Positions 36,284-47,023 of a stretch of DNA of 64,000 nucleotides are shown piece after piece. The notes below the pieces were generated by a model that saw only the letters and a program-made list of their open reading frames with translations, was not told the DNA's origin and searched no databases. How positions within the stretch are numbered: position 1 is the first letter of the stretch; every line of letters begins with the position of its first letter. The stretch lies in assembly GCA_003988855.1 (NCBI GenBank), contig QYAI01000093.1, positions 1 to 64,000 on the forward strand. The letters are read 5' to 3'. The translations under genes were made by a program, and so were the position numbers. Source of the DNA: Arachnopeziza araneosa (lineage: Eukaryota; Ascomycota; Leotiomycetes; Helotiales; Arachnopezizaceae).

Positions 36284-36789
36284 TGAGAGAAGGTCTGTAA
36301 TACCTACTACGTAATAGTGGACTGTTGGCGAAGTTTATTTGAAGGTATATTTTTGGAGCATGTAGGTATCCTAGCCAATTGTAAATGAAATTCAAAATAG
36401 AATCAACGACGAGAAAGAATTTTGTGATTGTTCACTTCTGGATTTACTGTTGATTAGAGGAAGCATACGCTGAGCAAACAATTTCCTTAAGCGGAAGTTA
36501 TGGGCAACACATAAGTGTCTTCAAGACAAATCTCTCTCCTTCCATGACGAACTCCAATGCCACCAATCCACCGTAGCAACTTCATACACCATCGTATCGT
36601 ATCCTCCGAATCACATACCCAAAAGAAGAATTTCCTTTCCAAAACTGACTCACCACAGACTTAATAATTTCTGAATAACACTTATTCACAAGCTACCCTC
36701 TCGCTTTGTTAGAGTACTAGCATAGTGCTGAGAGCGCCCACGAGCTGCAGCAGTCCAACAAACAGATCAAGTGTTTCGCCAAGGGCGCA
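36284..36789. other. Convergent 3' region
   Basis: 506 bp between ZPR1 and the orphan gene ending at 36790; nothing coding seen. Confidence 0.5.
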
Positions 36790-38480
36790 TTAGAAGCCTA
36801 GAGGGTCTTCCTTTCTGATTAAGTATCGAACAAAAGTTTTCCCGCTAACCTCGTCTTCAACCAGAGACTCAGGGCCAGGCCGTTGCACAAATCGACCATC
36901 ATATGGGCCACCAGTGACCTGCACGAATTCCAAACCTTTGGCGTGAATATTCTCACCCATCGTACCCTGTATATCCAATTTTTGATACTCGCTTAGAACT
37001 TCTGTCTCTCGATAGCGTGTTGAGTTGACGGTAATATGCTTTCCTTGGTCTACGTATAATCCTTCATTGACGTTTGAGGCTTTGAGTTTCATGTAGATGC
37101 GGCCATTGAGGATATGTTCTTCGAATGCGATTGGTTTCGTATTTGAGGCTTCCAAGTCCTTGATCTGAGCATTCTTCTCCTCGATTACGCTGACTAGATC
37201 TATATTACGCTGTTCAAGCCTCTGCAAAACCTGATCCTTTTCTTCGATCTCTGCTATTAATTGTTCCTTAAGCTTCTGCTTCTGCTTCTTTAGACCATCA
37301 ATCTTTGCCTGTTGTTCGCTCTCGCTGTAATTGCGTCAGCTAAAGCTGATTGTATGATTTCATGAGACGTCATGCGACTATCTCCTGGAGCCACAATGGC
37401 CTTGCCCAGCTGTTATCGAGGAGCATGTCGAATATGGGCCAGGGCTTTCTCTGAAATTTCAGCGGCCGTAGAAAATCTTTTTGTAGGGTGAGCCACTCTG
37501 TACTTCTTGGCTTCCGACGACATTGCTAACATCTTGCACGGGGCTTGGCTGAACTATGATGGTACCCTCCCCGGTCTTCTTAGCTCCAACATCGTTGTGT
37601 GGGACTTCCGTAACTAAATAAAGTTATGAAGCTTGAATTATCAGATTGTTGCAAACGTACTCTTTGTAGTGACCGAGCTTTCCCGTTCAGATCTCCTCCT
37701 TGTCAAATATTCCTTAATGAATGTCTTGGTGCTCTCTACATGACCTCTCTCAAATTCATCATCAAATTCGATCTCTCCAATTTCGGCTTTTTGCTTGTAC
37801 CTGTAGATACTTGCCTGAGCCTCGGCCTTGCTATGGTTGAGAATGATCTCTTTCCCGTCCTTTGACAACGCTGCCATTACCGGGATCTCTTGGTCATCTT
37901 CATGGGCTCTGTTAGATTTACCAACTCAAATCTGATGCTCGGAAGACTCTGTATTCGTATCTCCGGTCCCTTGTACCATGGTATCCAGAATTTTATGTTT
38001 AGTTCCAATGAAAAGTCCCTTAACCAGTGACTTTCGCTCAACTTCATTCATAACCTTTAGGCTCTCAACTGCTATTCCAAAAACCTCATGATCAAGGACA
38101 ATGTCTCCAAAACTCAATTGGGTAGTCGCCCTGCCGATGATCTCTCGTTGATTTAACTCAGGCGGAATGTCTTTGCTTAGAACATAATAAATATGGTTGT
38201 TCTTGTTCATCATCGCCACAGCTTTGAGTCGAATGTCTTTTACGTGGTGACCAACATAAATCTCCAAGTAGTCACTATTATTAGCTCTTTTCAATCTTGA
38301 AATTGAAAAGAGCTTGCTCTCAGCTGTGCCAAAGGCTGAAGTAGCTTTACGTTTGCCCCTAGTAGTTTCTCTTGTGTTTAGGGAAAACAAAAACAATGTA
38401 CCTTTCAGTCTTCGACAATGATCGTGGAATAAAGACAAGAAGATGCATAATCTAGGAGCGGACAATCTAACTGAATAGAA
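36790..38480 (-). pseudogene. Orphan repeat-domain family, member A (probably decayed)
   Basis: I recognise no known family. Coding-like blocks run down the minus strand: 38465-37929 (about one copy of the repeated domain, DYLEIYVGHHVKD to VKGLFIG), 37877-37680 (second copy, with EIEFDDEFERGHVESTKTF), and 37290-36790 (coiled coil rich in KQKQKLKEQL, then the C-terminal module ending FVRYLIRKEDPLGF). Blocks one and two are in the same frame, separated only by a TGA at 37926-37928. A third coding-like stretch has a TAA at 37413-37415. Either unusual introns remove these stops or the gene is dead. It matches members B (40054) and C (42815) in both the repeats and the C-terminal module. A broken cullin piece abuts its 5' end. 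Confidence 0.5.
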
Positions 38481-38539
38481 GTTGTAATAGTTGAAATTAC
38501 TTACTTTGACTTTGGTAGTTCGTATTCGATATCCAAAGT

Positions 38540-39100
38540 CTCACCCTGGACTTCCGGCGCGCCCGCCGCGAGTAAAACTTTCGAAATATATCCTTATCCT
38601 CAATGTATTTGAAAACAGTCATGATCTGAGTTAGACTGTTCTCAAGATCGCTCTCTTCCGCGCCGGTAGCACTCTTCTTCAGCAAGATATCAGCGTACTT
38701 AGCGAGGAGTTCAGGTGACTTATTTGATCCAGACTTGCAAACTTGGTTGCGGTTGACAAACTCTCTGCAAGCATTATCAAGAGATCGGGTGAATTCAGGC
38801 TCGTCTTTGAAAGCTTGCTTGACAAGACCTTGGTATTGGGTATGAGTCTCAAGAAGGGCGTCAACATAAACCTTGGGCTCGAGCTTGTCAGCATCGTCGG
38901 CAACCTAGCGACAGCAGCAAGACCAGCCTTGCGAACGTGGGCCTCAAACTTGGTACGTAGCGGCTTGAGACCATCGAGAATACGGGAAAGAAGATTGTAC
39001 ATGCGGGGGCAGTGGCTGCTCAATATGGTCGAGCAGCAGCCATTGTCGAAGACTCAGCCACGACAGGGGATGAAAGAATTTCTCTCTTAATCTCGAAAAG
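38540..39100 (-). pseudogene. Cullin-1 fragment
   Basis: Read in two minus-strand frames, this gives the middle of a fungal cullin (SCF scaffold, Cul1/CDC53 type): RMYNLLSRILDGLKPLRTKF, HVRKAGLAAV, then after a one-base slip VADDADKLEPKVYVDALLET, DNACREFVNRNQVCKSGSNK, ILLKKSATGAEESDLENSLT and FKYIEDKDIFRKFYSR. The match stops there and is followed by unrelated sequence (GETLDIEYELPKSK). Upstream, a second frame slip near 39020 is suggested by a WLLLDH block. There is no N-terminal adaptor region and no RBX1/neddylation part. So this is a partial, frameshifted copy of a cullin gene that must exist intact elsewhere, not a functional gene. Confidence 0.85.
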
Positions 39101-40053
39101 AATTGTTAGCTGAACAGAACTGAACTTGTGAAAACAATGTCGAACCTGATGAGACATGATGATGCGAAGAAGAACTAGATCTATTGTCGATTAGCAATAT
39201 GTAAGACTGTAAGAGACTAAAACGAGGAGCGTGTCGAACGTGCCTTTTAGGGTGTGGTACCAAATTAAGGGTTGATTTCTTCTGGATGTTGTAATTACTC
39301 AACATGCAACCGTTCTCCAACTGATTTTCTAGCTAAGATCAATATCTGTTGATCCTGTAGAATAATTTTCGTATCCTAGATCTTTCTAGTAAGAGTCTTG
39401 ACGAAAATTTGCATACTACTGTGAAGACAGAGAATTTAGTAAAGCGTCGATTACTTCTAGATGTTGTAATCGGACAGAGTTCGGCTGTCTTCTAATTGCT
39501 TTCTAGCAAAGATCAATCGTTGTTAGTCAGGTAGGATAGCCTCTTTATCTTGAATCTTTGACTTCACATTGCAAATTGTGTCAGATGACTCGACTTCCAG
39601 AGTGACAGTCTAAATTACTATGAAATGGTAAGACATCTGTAGTGATCCGCAAGATTCCGGATAACTAAGAAGATGAGATAGTTGTAGTACTGTTTACTTT
39701 ACAGCTTAAGCGAAAATACGCGAGGCTGTTGGGCCTCCCTTTGGTCAGGTGATAGCAGTCTTTATCTAAATTGCCTTTATCTACCCACTCCTGCTATAGG
39801 ATATCAGTAGTCCTATCATTGATACGTTTAAATGATGGAGTTAAAGACGTCATTGTAATTCATGCCATTTGTACACAGCTTCAATAAGATCGGAAGTGCT
39901 ACAGCCCCTTTTCTCGTCATAGAAGTATATCAGTCGCAATGATTTCCAATGTGCCAAGCTCGAGCAACCAATTCGCAATGCAACTCAAATCTAGTCCATC
40001 ACGCAGCAAAATTGATGATTTCTGTGCTGGTATTCTCGACCATTATTGCCCAC
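39101..40053. other. Intergenic with a diverged tandem repeat
   Basis: No gene seen. Contains the tandem repeat listed at 39272-39560. AT-rich, between members A and B of the orphan family. Confidence 0.55.
39272..39560. repeat. Two imperfect copies of a roughly 120-bp unit
   Basis: Copy 1 about 39272-39400 and copy 2 about 39446-39560. Shared landmarks in order: GATTNCTTCTNGATGTTGTA, TTTCTAGC followed by AAGATCAAT, GTTNNTCNNGTAG, and CTTTATC/GATCTTT. They are diverged, with many transitions. Confidence 0.65.
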
Positions 40054-41678
40054 TCACAACGGAATCTCCTCATTTCTCTCTTTTAGAACTGATCTCTCAA
40101 TAAAAAGACGATCTTCATACATAACGAGAGATCCCTGATTTGGCGTCACAAGTCTCAAAGTTCCATTATCTTCTCGATAGCAATTATACTTGGTTTTAAG
40201 TTCAGGGGCAGCATCTTCAGCATACGTTCCAATTATAGGGAATTTGGGAACTTCTTGAAGGACCTTGGTCTCTTGAAAAAGTTTACCGGCAAGGCGATGA
40301 TACCGAGGGAAAGTATCGTAGAGCATTCCTTTATAGTTGTGAGTGGGCGAGAATTGCTTTAATGGCCCGTTGCTTACATCGAGTTGGCGAAGTTTTTGCT
40401 GCAGACCCATTTTTGAGTTGATTGTATTGGATCCTGCCGTCTTGAGAATTTTCTGGATGATATTCTGTTGCTCCTTGCGATAGATCTCGAATGCTCTCTT
40501 TTGCTGTTCTAAATCTTCTTTGTTCTTGGTGATATAGCGAGAAATTTCATTGACTATATCATCACCTTCGTCTTGTATGGTGTTCAATTTGCTACGAAGA
40601 GCCACAAGCTCGTCTTCTTCTTCGTCATTAAGTTCTATTGAGCGTTGAACTTCTTGTTGTGCAGAATTTGCGCTGGCAATTCGATGATTTTGAGTAACTG
40701 GATTTTTTTAAGCAACTGTCAAGGATGGAGAAAGTAGAGATTCAAACCTAGTGGATCTGAAGCCTGGGGAGGAAGAAAATGGGTCTTAAGATAAGCTCTC
40801 GTCTCTTCACTGGTTCCTCTTTTGTATCGGTCCGAAAACTCTATTTTGTTATATGCAATTTTTGAGTTTGCAATAATGAAGGACGAGCTGCGGTTCGTTT
40901 GCTGAATGGATTTTCCCGTTATAAACTCAATAGAACTGTGGTTGTCTAAAACCGCAAATACTTGAGCCTTATGTGTTCCAACCATAATTTTGTCAGAGCT
41001 TCCAACGCTAGGTAGCTCAGACACAGAGCTATTTATCACTGGCAAATTGTCTTCAAGGAACCTTCGCACTAAAGCAATCTTTTCGGAGTTTGATAGATCT
41101 TGGAAAACGCCATTTTTAAGGTGATAACGGGTGACCTCGTTATTGAAGACGATGTTTTTAGCACCAATGAAGCCAATTGTGTTCTTCACGCTATTTTCCG
41201 GCGTCCTCGGGTCGTCTGATTTATTCTCTTCAGCCGGTGATCCAAAGCAGTATACTCGTGGCTTGGCTGCTCTTCTTTTGCTGGCCCCGAAGCATGCTTT
41301 GACGAGAGAATTAGGCCATTCTTTCCCATAGTCGTCCTTCCAATGACCGATTGGTAGTGCCCTCTCGTCAATCCGAGAGAGCTTGACTTTCTTCCCATTC
41401 GATTTAGTCTGCTGCTTATGATAATGACTCTCAAGTGTTTGTACAAGCTCATCTTCATCTGTATCTTCTTCGTCATCCTTTTCTACACGTTGATGTAAGG
41501 ACTTGCGTTTTGTACTTGAACCAAATATAGTGGCACTTGGCGACCGCGTTGACTCTCTGGTTCTAGGAGCTAAGCTACTCTCTAGCAGTGTACTGAGATT
41601 TTCTCGAGACCGTTGGTAACCAACGTCATCACTAGATGGGGCAGATGCCCTAGGTGGGGTAACCATGTTGCGTATCAT
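40054..41678 (-). CDS. Orphan repeat-domain family, member B
   Basis: Unknown protein. Exons 40748-41678 and 40054-40697 give 524 aa; an upstream exon is possible, since TAG/T precedes the ATG. The order is a Ser/Arg-rich N-terminus with an acidic run (EKDDEEDTDEDEL); domain copy 1 (about 108-208, from PIGHWKDDYGKEW to LVRRFLED); domain copy 2 (about 230-302, KIMVGTHKAQVFAVLDN to RAYLKTHFL, containing NKIEFSDRYKRGTSEETRAY); a coiled coil (about 330-385, KNKEDLEQQKRAFEIYRKEQ); and a C-terminal module (GTLRLVTPNQGSLVMYEDRL, ending VLKERNEEIPL). Both domain copies and the module correspond to those of members A and C. Basic stretches suggest a nuclear protein. It is intact, unlike A. Confidence 0.65.
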
Positions 41679-42814
41679 ACTAGTGTTTGATCAGAAAATG
41701 TTCGGAGCATTAAATCCATCAAGCAGAAGGTCAATGGCGTTATTCAAGGTAAATAAAACCTATCACCAAACCTAGAAACTCTTGTCAGTTACCAAAGCAC
41801 TTCGATAGGGAAACGTTATATCAAATAGAACTATCACTGTCATCGGATGAATAGGACGTCGTTAACCAATACAGTTCCTGGCTATTTCAGTACCGATATT
41901 GGAATTGGCTCCACGTTGTAGTCAACAATATAACCAATATTAATGAAAGGAGTTATCTACTAGTTAATCGGAATGAAAGGTAGGAGGAGTGTGTTCGCGG
42001 AAGACCGTACAAGAGATAAGAAAGTGGATTCTGCGTCCTACTTTGCATACATGTTCCTCATAAATTTCGGAAAAGAGACACACGCGTAAACAAAGAGGCG
42101 ACACACCTTGTCTAAGGGGCTGAAGTAGACTTGAGGTAACAAATTTGGCGAGAAACTAATGTGCCGTGACCATTGGGAGTGGAGACGGAAGTCGAGTTGG
42201 TTCCTCCAGGCGTGACACGCTATGCCTGAATGTTGATTCAACAAGCTGAAACGTGATTTTGGTTCAAGGAGAGTAAGTTCTGGCTCTCGAGCTGTGACGA
42301 GACGGGATAAAGGAACGAGCCTGAATATCAGTTCTTGGTAGGTGAGAAGGTGGTAAAGAAATGCATCTCAATATTGACACTAGGGTTGACACGTTAACAA
42401 TAGTAAAAGATGTGCCCATCACGACGCGAATCCGGCGAGCGTGAAAGCAGCAGCGTTTATTGTCAAATGACTCCCTAAAGTGATGGATGACTAGTCTAGA
42501 AGGAGCTCGAAGACTAAAGTATTATTCGATTTCATTACTAAGGCTTACAAGCTGGGTACCTTGCGAAGCAGGACTATTCTAGGCCATGAATAAAGCAATT
42601 TCGTATAGCTACGAGCCAAACCTTTTCTAAACTTAACATCAGTGCTGGACAATCTGAAATATGCAATCTGCGCCAGCCATGAACAATAAACACGAAAGCA
42701 AAGTACCACCCAAATCCTACAAGCATACAATTCAATACAAAGCGAGAAGCGAAGACTCATTGTACGAAAAGTGCAAAACGTATGGAGTAGCCAGTAGCGT
42801 CGAAGTGGACGACC
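41679..42814. other. Intergenic, about 1.1 kb
   Basis: Upstream of member B and downstream of member C. No supported gene. Confidence 0.5.
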
Positions 42815-44989
42815 CTAAAATGATGGCTTTGTTAAGATACGATATTCTACAAAATCTTCCCCATCAATGCTCAATATCTGCGGTGGGCTGACGAGTTTTC
42901 CCTGGAAAGGGCCATTCTGCTTGCGTTCGTACTTGATGCCGTTGTGGTATCTAACCTCGTTCTCAGCGACGGCGGGTGAGGTAACGCCAGGAATAGTGGC
43001 AGCCTGTTGGGCGACCCAAACTTTATTCAATTTCTTAATGTTGTGCTTCAACTCCTGTTGTGCGACTCCGTGGACGAGAGCTTCAGCCAAAGCAACCTCT
43101 TTCCTACTCTTCTCATGCTCTCTCTCACGGGTCTCTGCCTTTCTGAGTCTCTCAGCTGCCGCATCGCCGGCTTGCTGTCTTGAAACCCGGTGCTCTGATC
43201 TTGCACTGTGACGAAGTTCTGGTTCTGGGCTAACTCGGTCTTGGTCGACGTTGTTACCATTCAATTGCATCTCAGCAACGATAGCTTTTGACTGCTGAAC
43301 AGCTTTAAGCTCATTATTCTTTCGTTCCTTATCTGATTCTCTGTGCTCTAAATCCCGCTGGCGGATTCGGCAATACTCCTTGACCTCGGGGCGACTACAA
43401 TTGCGCAGATGAGGTTCAAGAATAACCTTATCATAATGAAGCCAAAGGGCTCCAGCACCAACAGGAAAGTTGCCCTCAAGATATCGTCCGTCTCGAGTTT
43501 GCCTCGCGACTTTGACTCTGAAGCAATCACTGCCACTCAGAACTCCGAAGGCAGCATGTTTGTCCTCATCTCGCTCCTCACCTGAATCAGCCCAAAACCC
43601 AAGGAGTACGCCGATAGGCTTTCCTTCATTAAACGGTGAAGCCTTCGGAGTTTGAATATCGGCTGCATTCACAGCTTGAAAGCTAGGTGTTTTGGTGAGG
43701 TTCTGTCGAGGAAGTGATTGCCGACCAAGAGAGTTCCGGGCGGTACGATTAATCACAGGCTTACTTCCGGGTGACAGTGCCTCTAATGCAATAGCAGCAG
43801 CTTTTGCTTTTTCAACAGTGGCAAGATCATTTGCAAGCTTTTCTTCCTCATTGGCGTCTACCTTCATCTCAGTTCGCAGCTTGACGTATTCTTTAATCTC
43901 AGCTGCACTAAGTGGTCTCAAATGCGGATCGAATATGATGCGCTCAAAAGTTACCCAACAGCCTCCAGCTCCAGTTGGAACGTTGGCAATAAGTTCTTGA
44001 CCTCTTCTATTCATACCGTAGATTCGAGTACGGAGTCTGTCGTGAATGTCAATAAAACCATAAATGACATGCTTGTCGGCATCGTCTGGTTGGTCTGAAT
44101 CACGCCAAACTCCAATGATGACCCCTCTAATTTTTTGGGAGAGCTTAGCACGCTTCATTGGAGGATCAAAGCTTGGACTGCCGCGCAGAGGTTTGCCGTA
44201 GCCATCGTCTAGATTATAGTTGATGGAGTTTCTCTTCCTCTTGTGGAAAGGCGTGACGACTTCATCCTCATCATCATCATTGTCGATCGTAGGGGAAGGG
44301 TTAGGGTTCATTGAAGGCGCATGGACAACGATGTTATCGGTGTCGGCATTCAACGAATTGAGAGTGTCATTTAGTGGCGTGTCGGATCTGTGGTCCAAAT
44401 TAGCAAATTAATCTTGGGTTTCAGAGCTTAGTAACGAATAGCCGACGACCCCAAAAACTAAAGAGACTCAGACACGTGTCAAGGCAAAGTGCGATGCAGG
44501 AGAACCCGAGAGAGGGACGAGAGATGGAACACACAAAATGCAGTGCGGAGAATTGCGAAACAGAACAGAAGAGCATTGATTGATTGCGGGTGACACGATG
44601 TCAAGACGATACATTTCGCTTCCTCCTTCACGACCTTACACGTTGCAAATAGCGTGTGCGGCCCGAAAGTCCCAAAAGCAATTCCACCAAAAGCGCGACG
44701 CATTACGCATGCCGAAAACAAGAAGAGCGGCAATGCCTTAGACATGTCCAGGTGAATGCGAAGGAAGCGCGATGTGCGATGCCCAAGCCGCATGGCGACG
44801 ATGGCAACCAGCAAGGCGTGGGAGCAAGGGAATTGAGTAATGTGTTGACGAAAGACTCAAGGGGAAAAAAAAGTACCGAACTTACCTGGGTGGTGTGTTA
44901 TCTAACACACTCAACTCCATCTCCTCCATCTCTATGCTTCCGCTCCTGCTGGTTAAGGATTCGGTGCTCGATAATAACGGTGGCTCCAT
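42815..44989 (-). CDS. Orphan repeat-domain family, member C
   Basis: Unknown protein of 558 aa. Exons are 44886-44989 and 42815-44387. The 498-bp intron is long for this window, but donor GTAAGT, acceptor CACAG and phase all agree, and the large ORF has no ATG of its own at its 5' end. It has an acidic/basic N-terminus with FHKRKRNS and PMKRAK (nuclear-signal-like). Repeat copy 1 (about 122-207) runs GVIIGVWRDSDQPDDADKH, PTGAGGCWVTFERIIFDPHL, EIKEYVKLR. Copy 2 (about 292-377) runs IGVLLGFWADSGEERDEDKH, PVGAGALWLHYDKVILEPHL, EVKEYCRIR. A charged coiled coil follows, then a short C-terminal module (NGPFQGKLVSPP, ending EYRILTKPSF). The two repeats align residue by residue and give the clearest definition of the domain. 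Confidence 0.7.
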
Positions 44990-45390
44990 GGAGACCCAAC
45001 GCGAATGTGATGGTAATTCCAGTAATTGTGGTTGCGTGGTTGTGGAGGGAGGGAGAGAAAGGAGGGGGGATTTATTTAGTTGGTGAAGAGAGAGGAGCGA
45101 AGTGCAGATGAGACGAGGCGAGAAAGGGCTTATTTAAAACGGCGCTAACCCAATGATTCGAATCGAAGGGGGCATTTTTATCGAAAAAATGCTGATAAGT
45201 CAAGTCTGGCACATACGCACGGCTAAAGGTTCTTTTGTGCTTTGATTCGGTCAGCGAGCCGTTGACTGTTTGCCAATCTGCAGGTAACCGACGCCCTCTC
45301 TCTTTTTTGGGCGCAAGCTGCAAGGCCCTCTGAATATTATCAAATCAAATCATCTTTGCATTAATCTAATGAGTCCTGCAATTCATAAGC
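44990..45390. other. Intergenic
   Basis: 401 bp: promoter of member C and 3' flank of SEN54. Nothing coding seen. Confidence 0.5.
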
Positions 45391-46749
45391 CTAATTGCGC
45401 CCTCTTCCTCTTCCTCTACCTCTGCCACGACCTCTACTCCCTCTGAATGAGCCACTCCCCCGCTTGGCACCTGGGCCGCCGCGATCAAATCTTTCGTAAA
45501 TCTTCTCCTCTCCAAAGGCTACTTCGCCAAGTCGCAAATAGCTCACCACACCCTGGTCAACCACAGCCAAGACTACACTTCGCCAACCGTGCTTCAAGCG
45601 CTGATAGAGTTTCGCCGGCTCTTGCAACGCTGCACTTGGCGGATCCCATGGCGTGCTTTCGAGCAGAGAGGTCATTTGCGATAAAGTCGGAATTGAATGA
45701 GAGCGTGCATCGACAACTGCAACACGAAAATCCGCCTGACCAGGGTTGCTTTTGGCGAAGGTTAGCATACTATCAGCCTGCCATAATAGGAAGACCACCC
45801 GGTACAGATCCTCAGGAGCTAACGATGGATTTATTGGTTTCGGTAATGGTTTGTGACGTGGAATGACGGCAATTTGTTGGTAGATGGAGTAGTACGATCT
45901 ATAAATGCCGGGTTTGACTAAAGGTCCATAAGCAGCATGGTTTACTTGTTGCTCGGCGAAGATTTTCCCAAAAAGCCAAGTAAAGAGGTTGACTGACTCC
46001 GGAAGCGCAGCAAGCCGCTTGAGAGAAGTTTCAGCACGCTTTTCAGGATCCCAATCCGGCGCTCGTAACACGACATAGCCTGTCCTTTTTAAATTGGCGT
46101 ACACCGTGTATCTGTCCAGGCTGACTTTCCCTACTTGGCTATCATCGCCAATTAGTAATGCGTACGCGGCTTGAAGACTCATTGGAGCCCCTTCATCTTC
46201 ACTTTCTCTCGTCTCTTTGGAATCGCACTCGTCATCAATAGCCTTTCCTCGGAACGAAGATCTTGACGGCCACCAAAGGTCCAAATTTCCTCTCTCAATC
46301 AAATATAGAGCCTCTTCTGGCAGTAGCCATAAATCCGCAATCGGCTTGCCAGTCGCCATCTTTCCCATGCTTTTGAAATGTGGTCCTTTGCCCGATTCTA
46401 GAAGAACAACATGATCGTCATCCAAACCTTGCCGCCAATCTTCCCCAATAACTTCGTCCCTAGGAATGCCTTCAAGCCCATAGTAATATCCTCGATTGTG
46501 ATTCTTCGATGGGTGTATTCGAGTGTATGCTAAAGCATCGTGCATAGCCTGCCTACTGGCTTGAAGTATGCCCTCTTGATGTTTGGTGCCATGGGGCTCG
46601 AAATCCTTTTCCCCCCGCTTTGGGAGTTGACTCGATTTCGAAGTTAATGATGCGAGAAAGCGAAAATCTTGTGTTTCATCTGTTGGGTCATTGTCATTGT
46701 CTGCACTGTCTTGTCCCTGCCGGGATGTAGGAGTTGACTCGTCATCCAT
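45391..46749 (-). CDS. sen54: tRNA-splicing endonuclease subunit Sen54
   Basis: Structural subunit of the SEN complex that removes introns from pre-tRNAs. Intronless, 452 aa. The N-terminal Sen54 domain reads LPKRGEKDFEPHGTKHQEGI followed by LQASRQAMHDALAYTRIHPS, then GKMATGKPIADLWLLPEEAL and YLIERGNLDLWWP. The C-terminal endonuclease-like fold includes YTVYANLKRTGYVVLRAPDW and the short FRVAVVDARS and LRLGEV strands. It lacks the catalytic triad, as expected for this subunit. The tail is RG repeats (SRGRGRGRGRGRGRN). Divergent from RSC9 with 274 bp between starts. Confidence 0.95.
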   Translation of the reverse strand: MDDESTPTSRQGQDSADNDNDPTDETQDFRFLASLTSKSSQLPKRGEKDFEPHGTKHQEGILQASRQAMHDALAYTRIHPSKNHNRGYYYGLEGIPRDEVIGEDWRQGLDDDHVVLLESGKGPHFKSMGKMATGKPIADLWLLPEEALYLIERGNLDLWWPSRSSFRGKAIDDECDSKETRESEDEGAPMSLQAAYALLIGDDSQVGKVSLDRYTVYANLKRTGYVVLRAPDWDPEKRAETSLKRLAALPESVNLFTWLFGKIFAEQQVNHAAYGPLVKPGIYRSYYSIYQQIAVIPRHKPLPKPINPSLAPEDLYRVVFLLWQADSMLTFAKSNPGQADFRVAVVDARSHSIPTLSQMTSLLESTPWDPPSAALQEPAKLYQRLKHGWRSVVLAVVDQGVVSYLRLGEVAFGEEKIYERFDRGGPGAKRGSGSFRGSRGRGRGRGRGRGRN

Positions 46750-47023
46750 ATCTGTGAATTGGTAGTTGTTTGGTATTGGGAGTGAGCTTTTCAGTGACTC
46801 TTTCAGCCTTGCCTTGTCCTAAATTGATTCGACGCCTTGAGTTTATGTCACCGCCACAGACACCGCCACAAGGTCACTAACGCGGATGATCATCGGCTTG
46901 TCAGCTTTTTCAGGGATTATTTGGTATCATGGAAATTGAAGCAACGCGCTTGAACTCGCGACAAAGTCAACACTGTCAACCACCTTGAACCAGCGCATGG
47001 CTGCCGCAACACCATAATCTACA
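46750..47023. promoter_or_regulatory. Divergent promoter SEN54 / RSC9 with a uORF
   Basis: 274 bp. A seven-codon upstream ORF (ATG at 46997, stop at 47015-47017, reading MAAATP) ends six bases before the RSC9 start and has a better ATG context (GCATGG) than many; it could reduce RSC9 translation. Confidence 0.6.
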
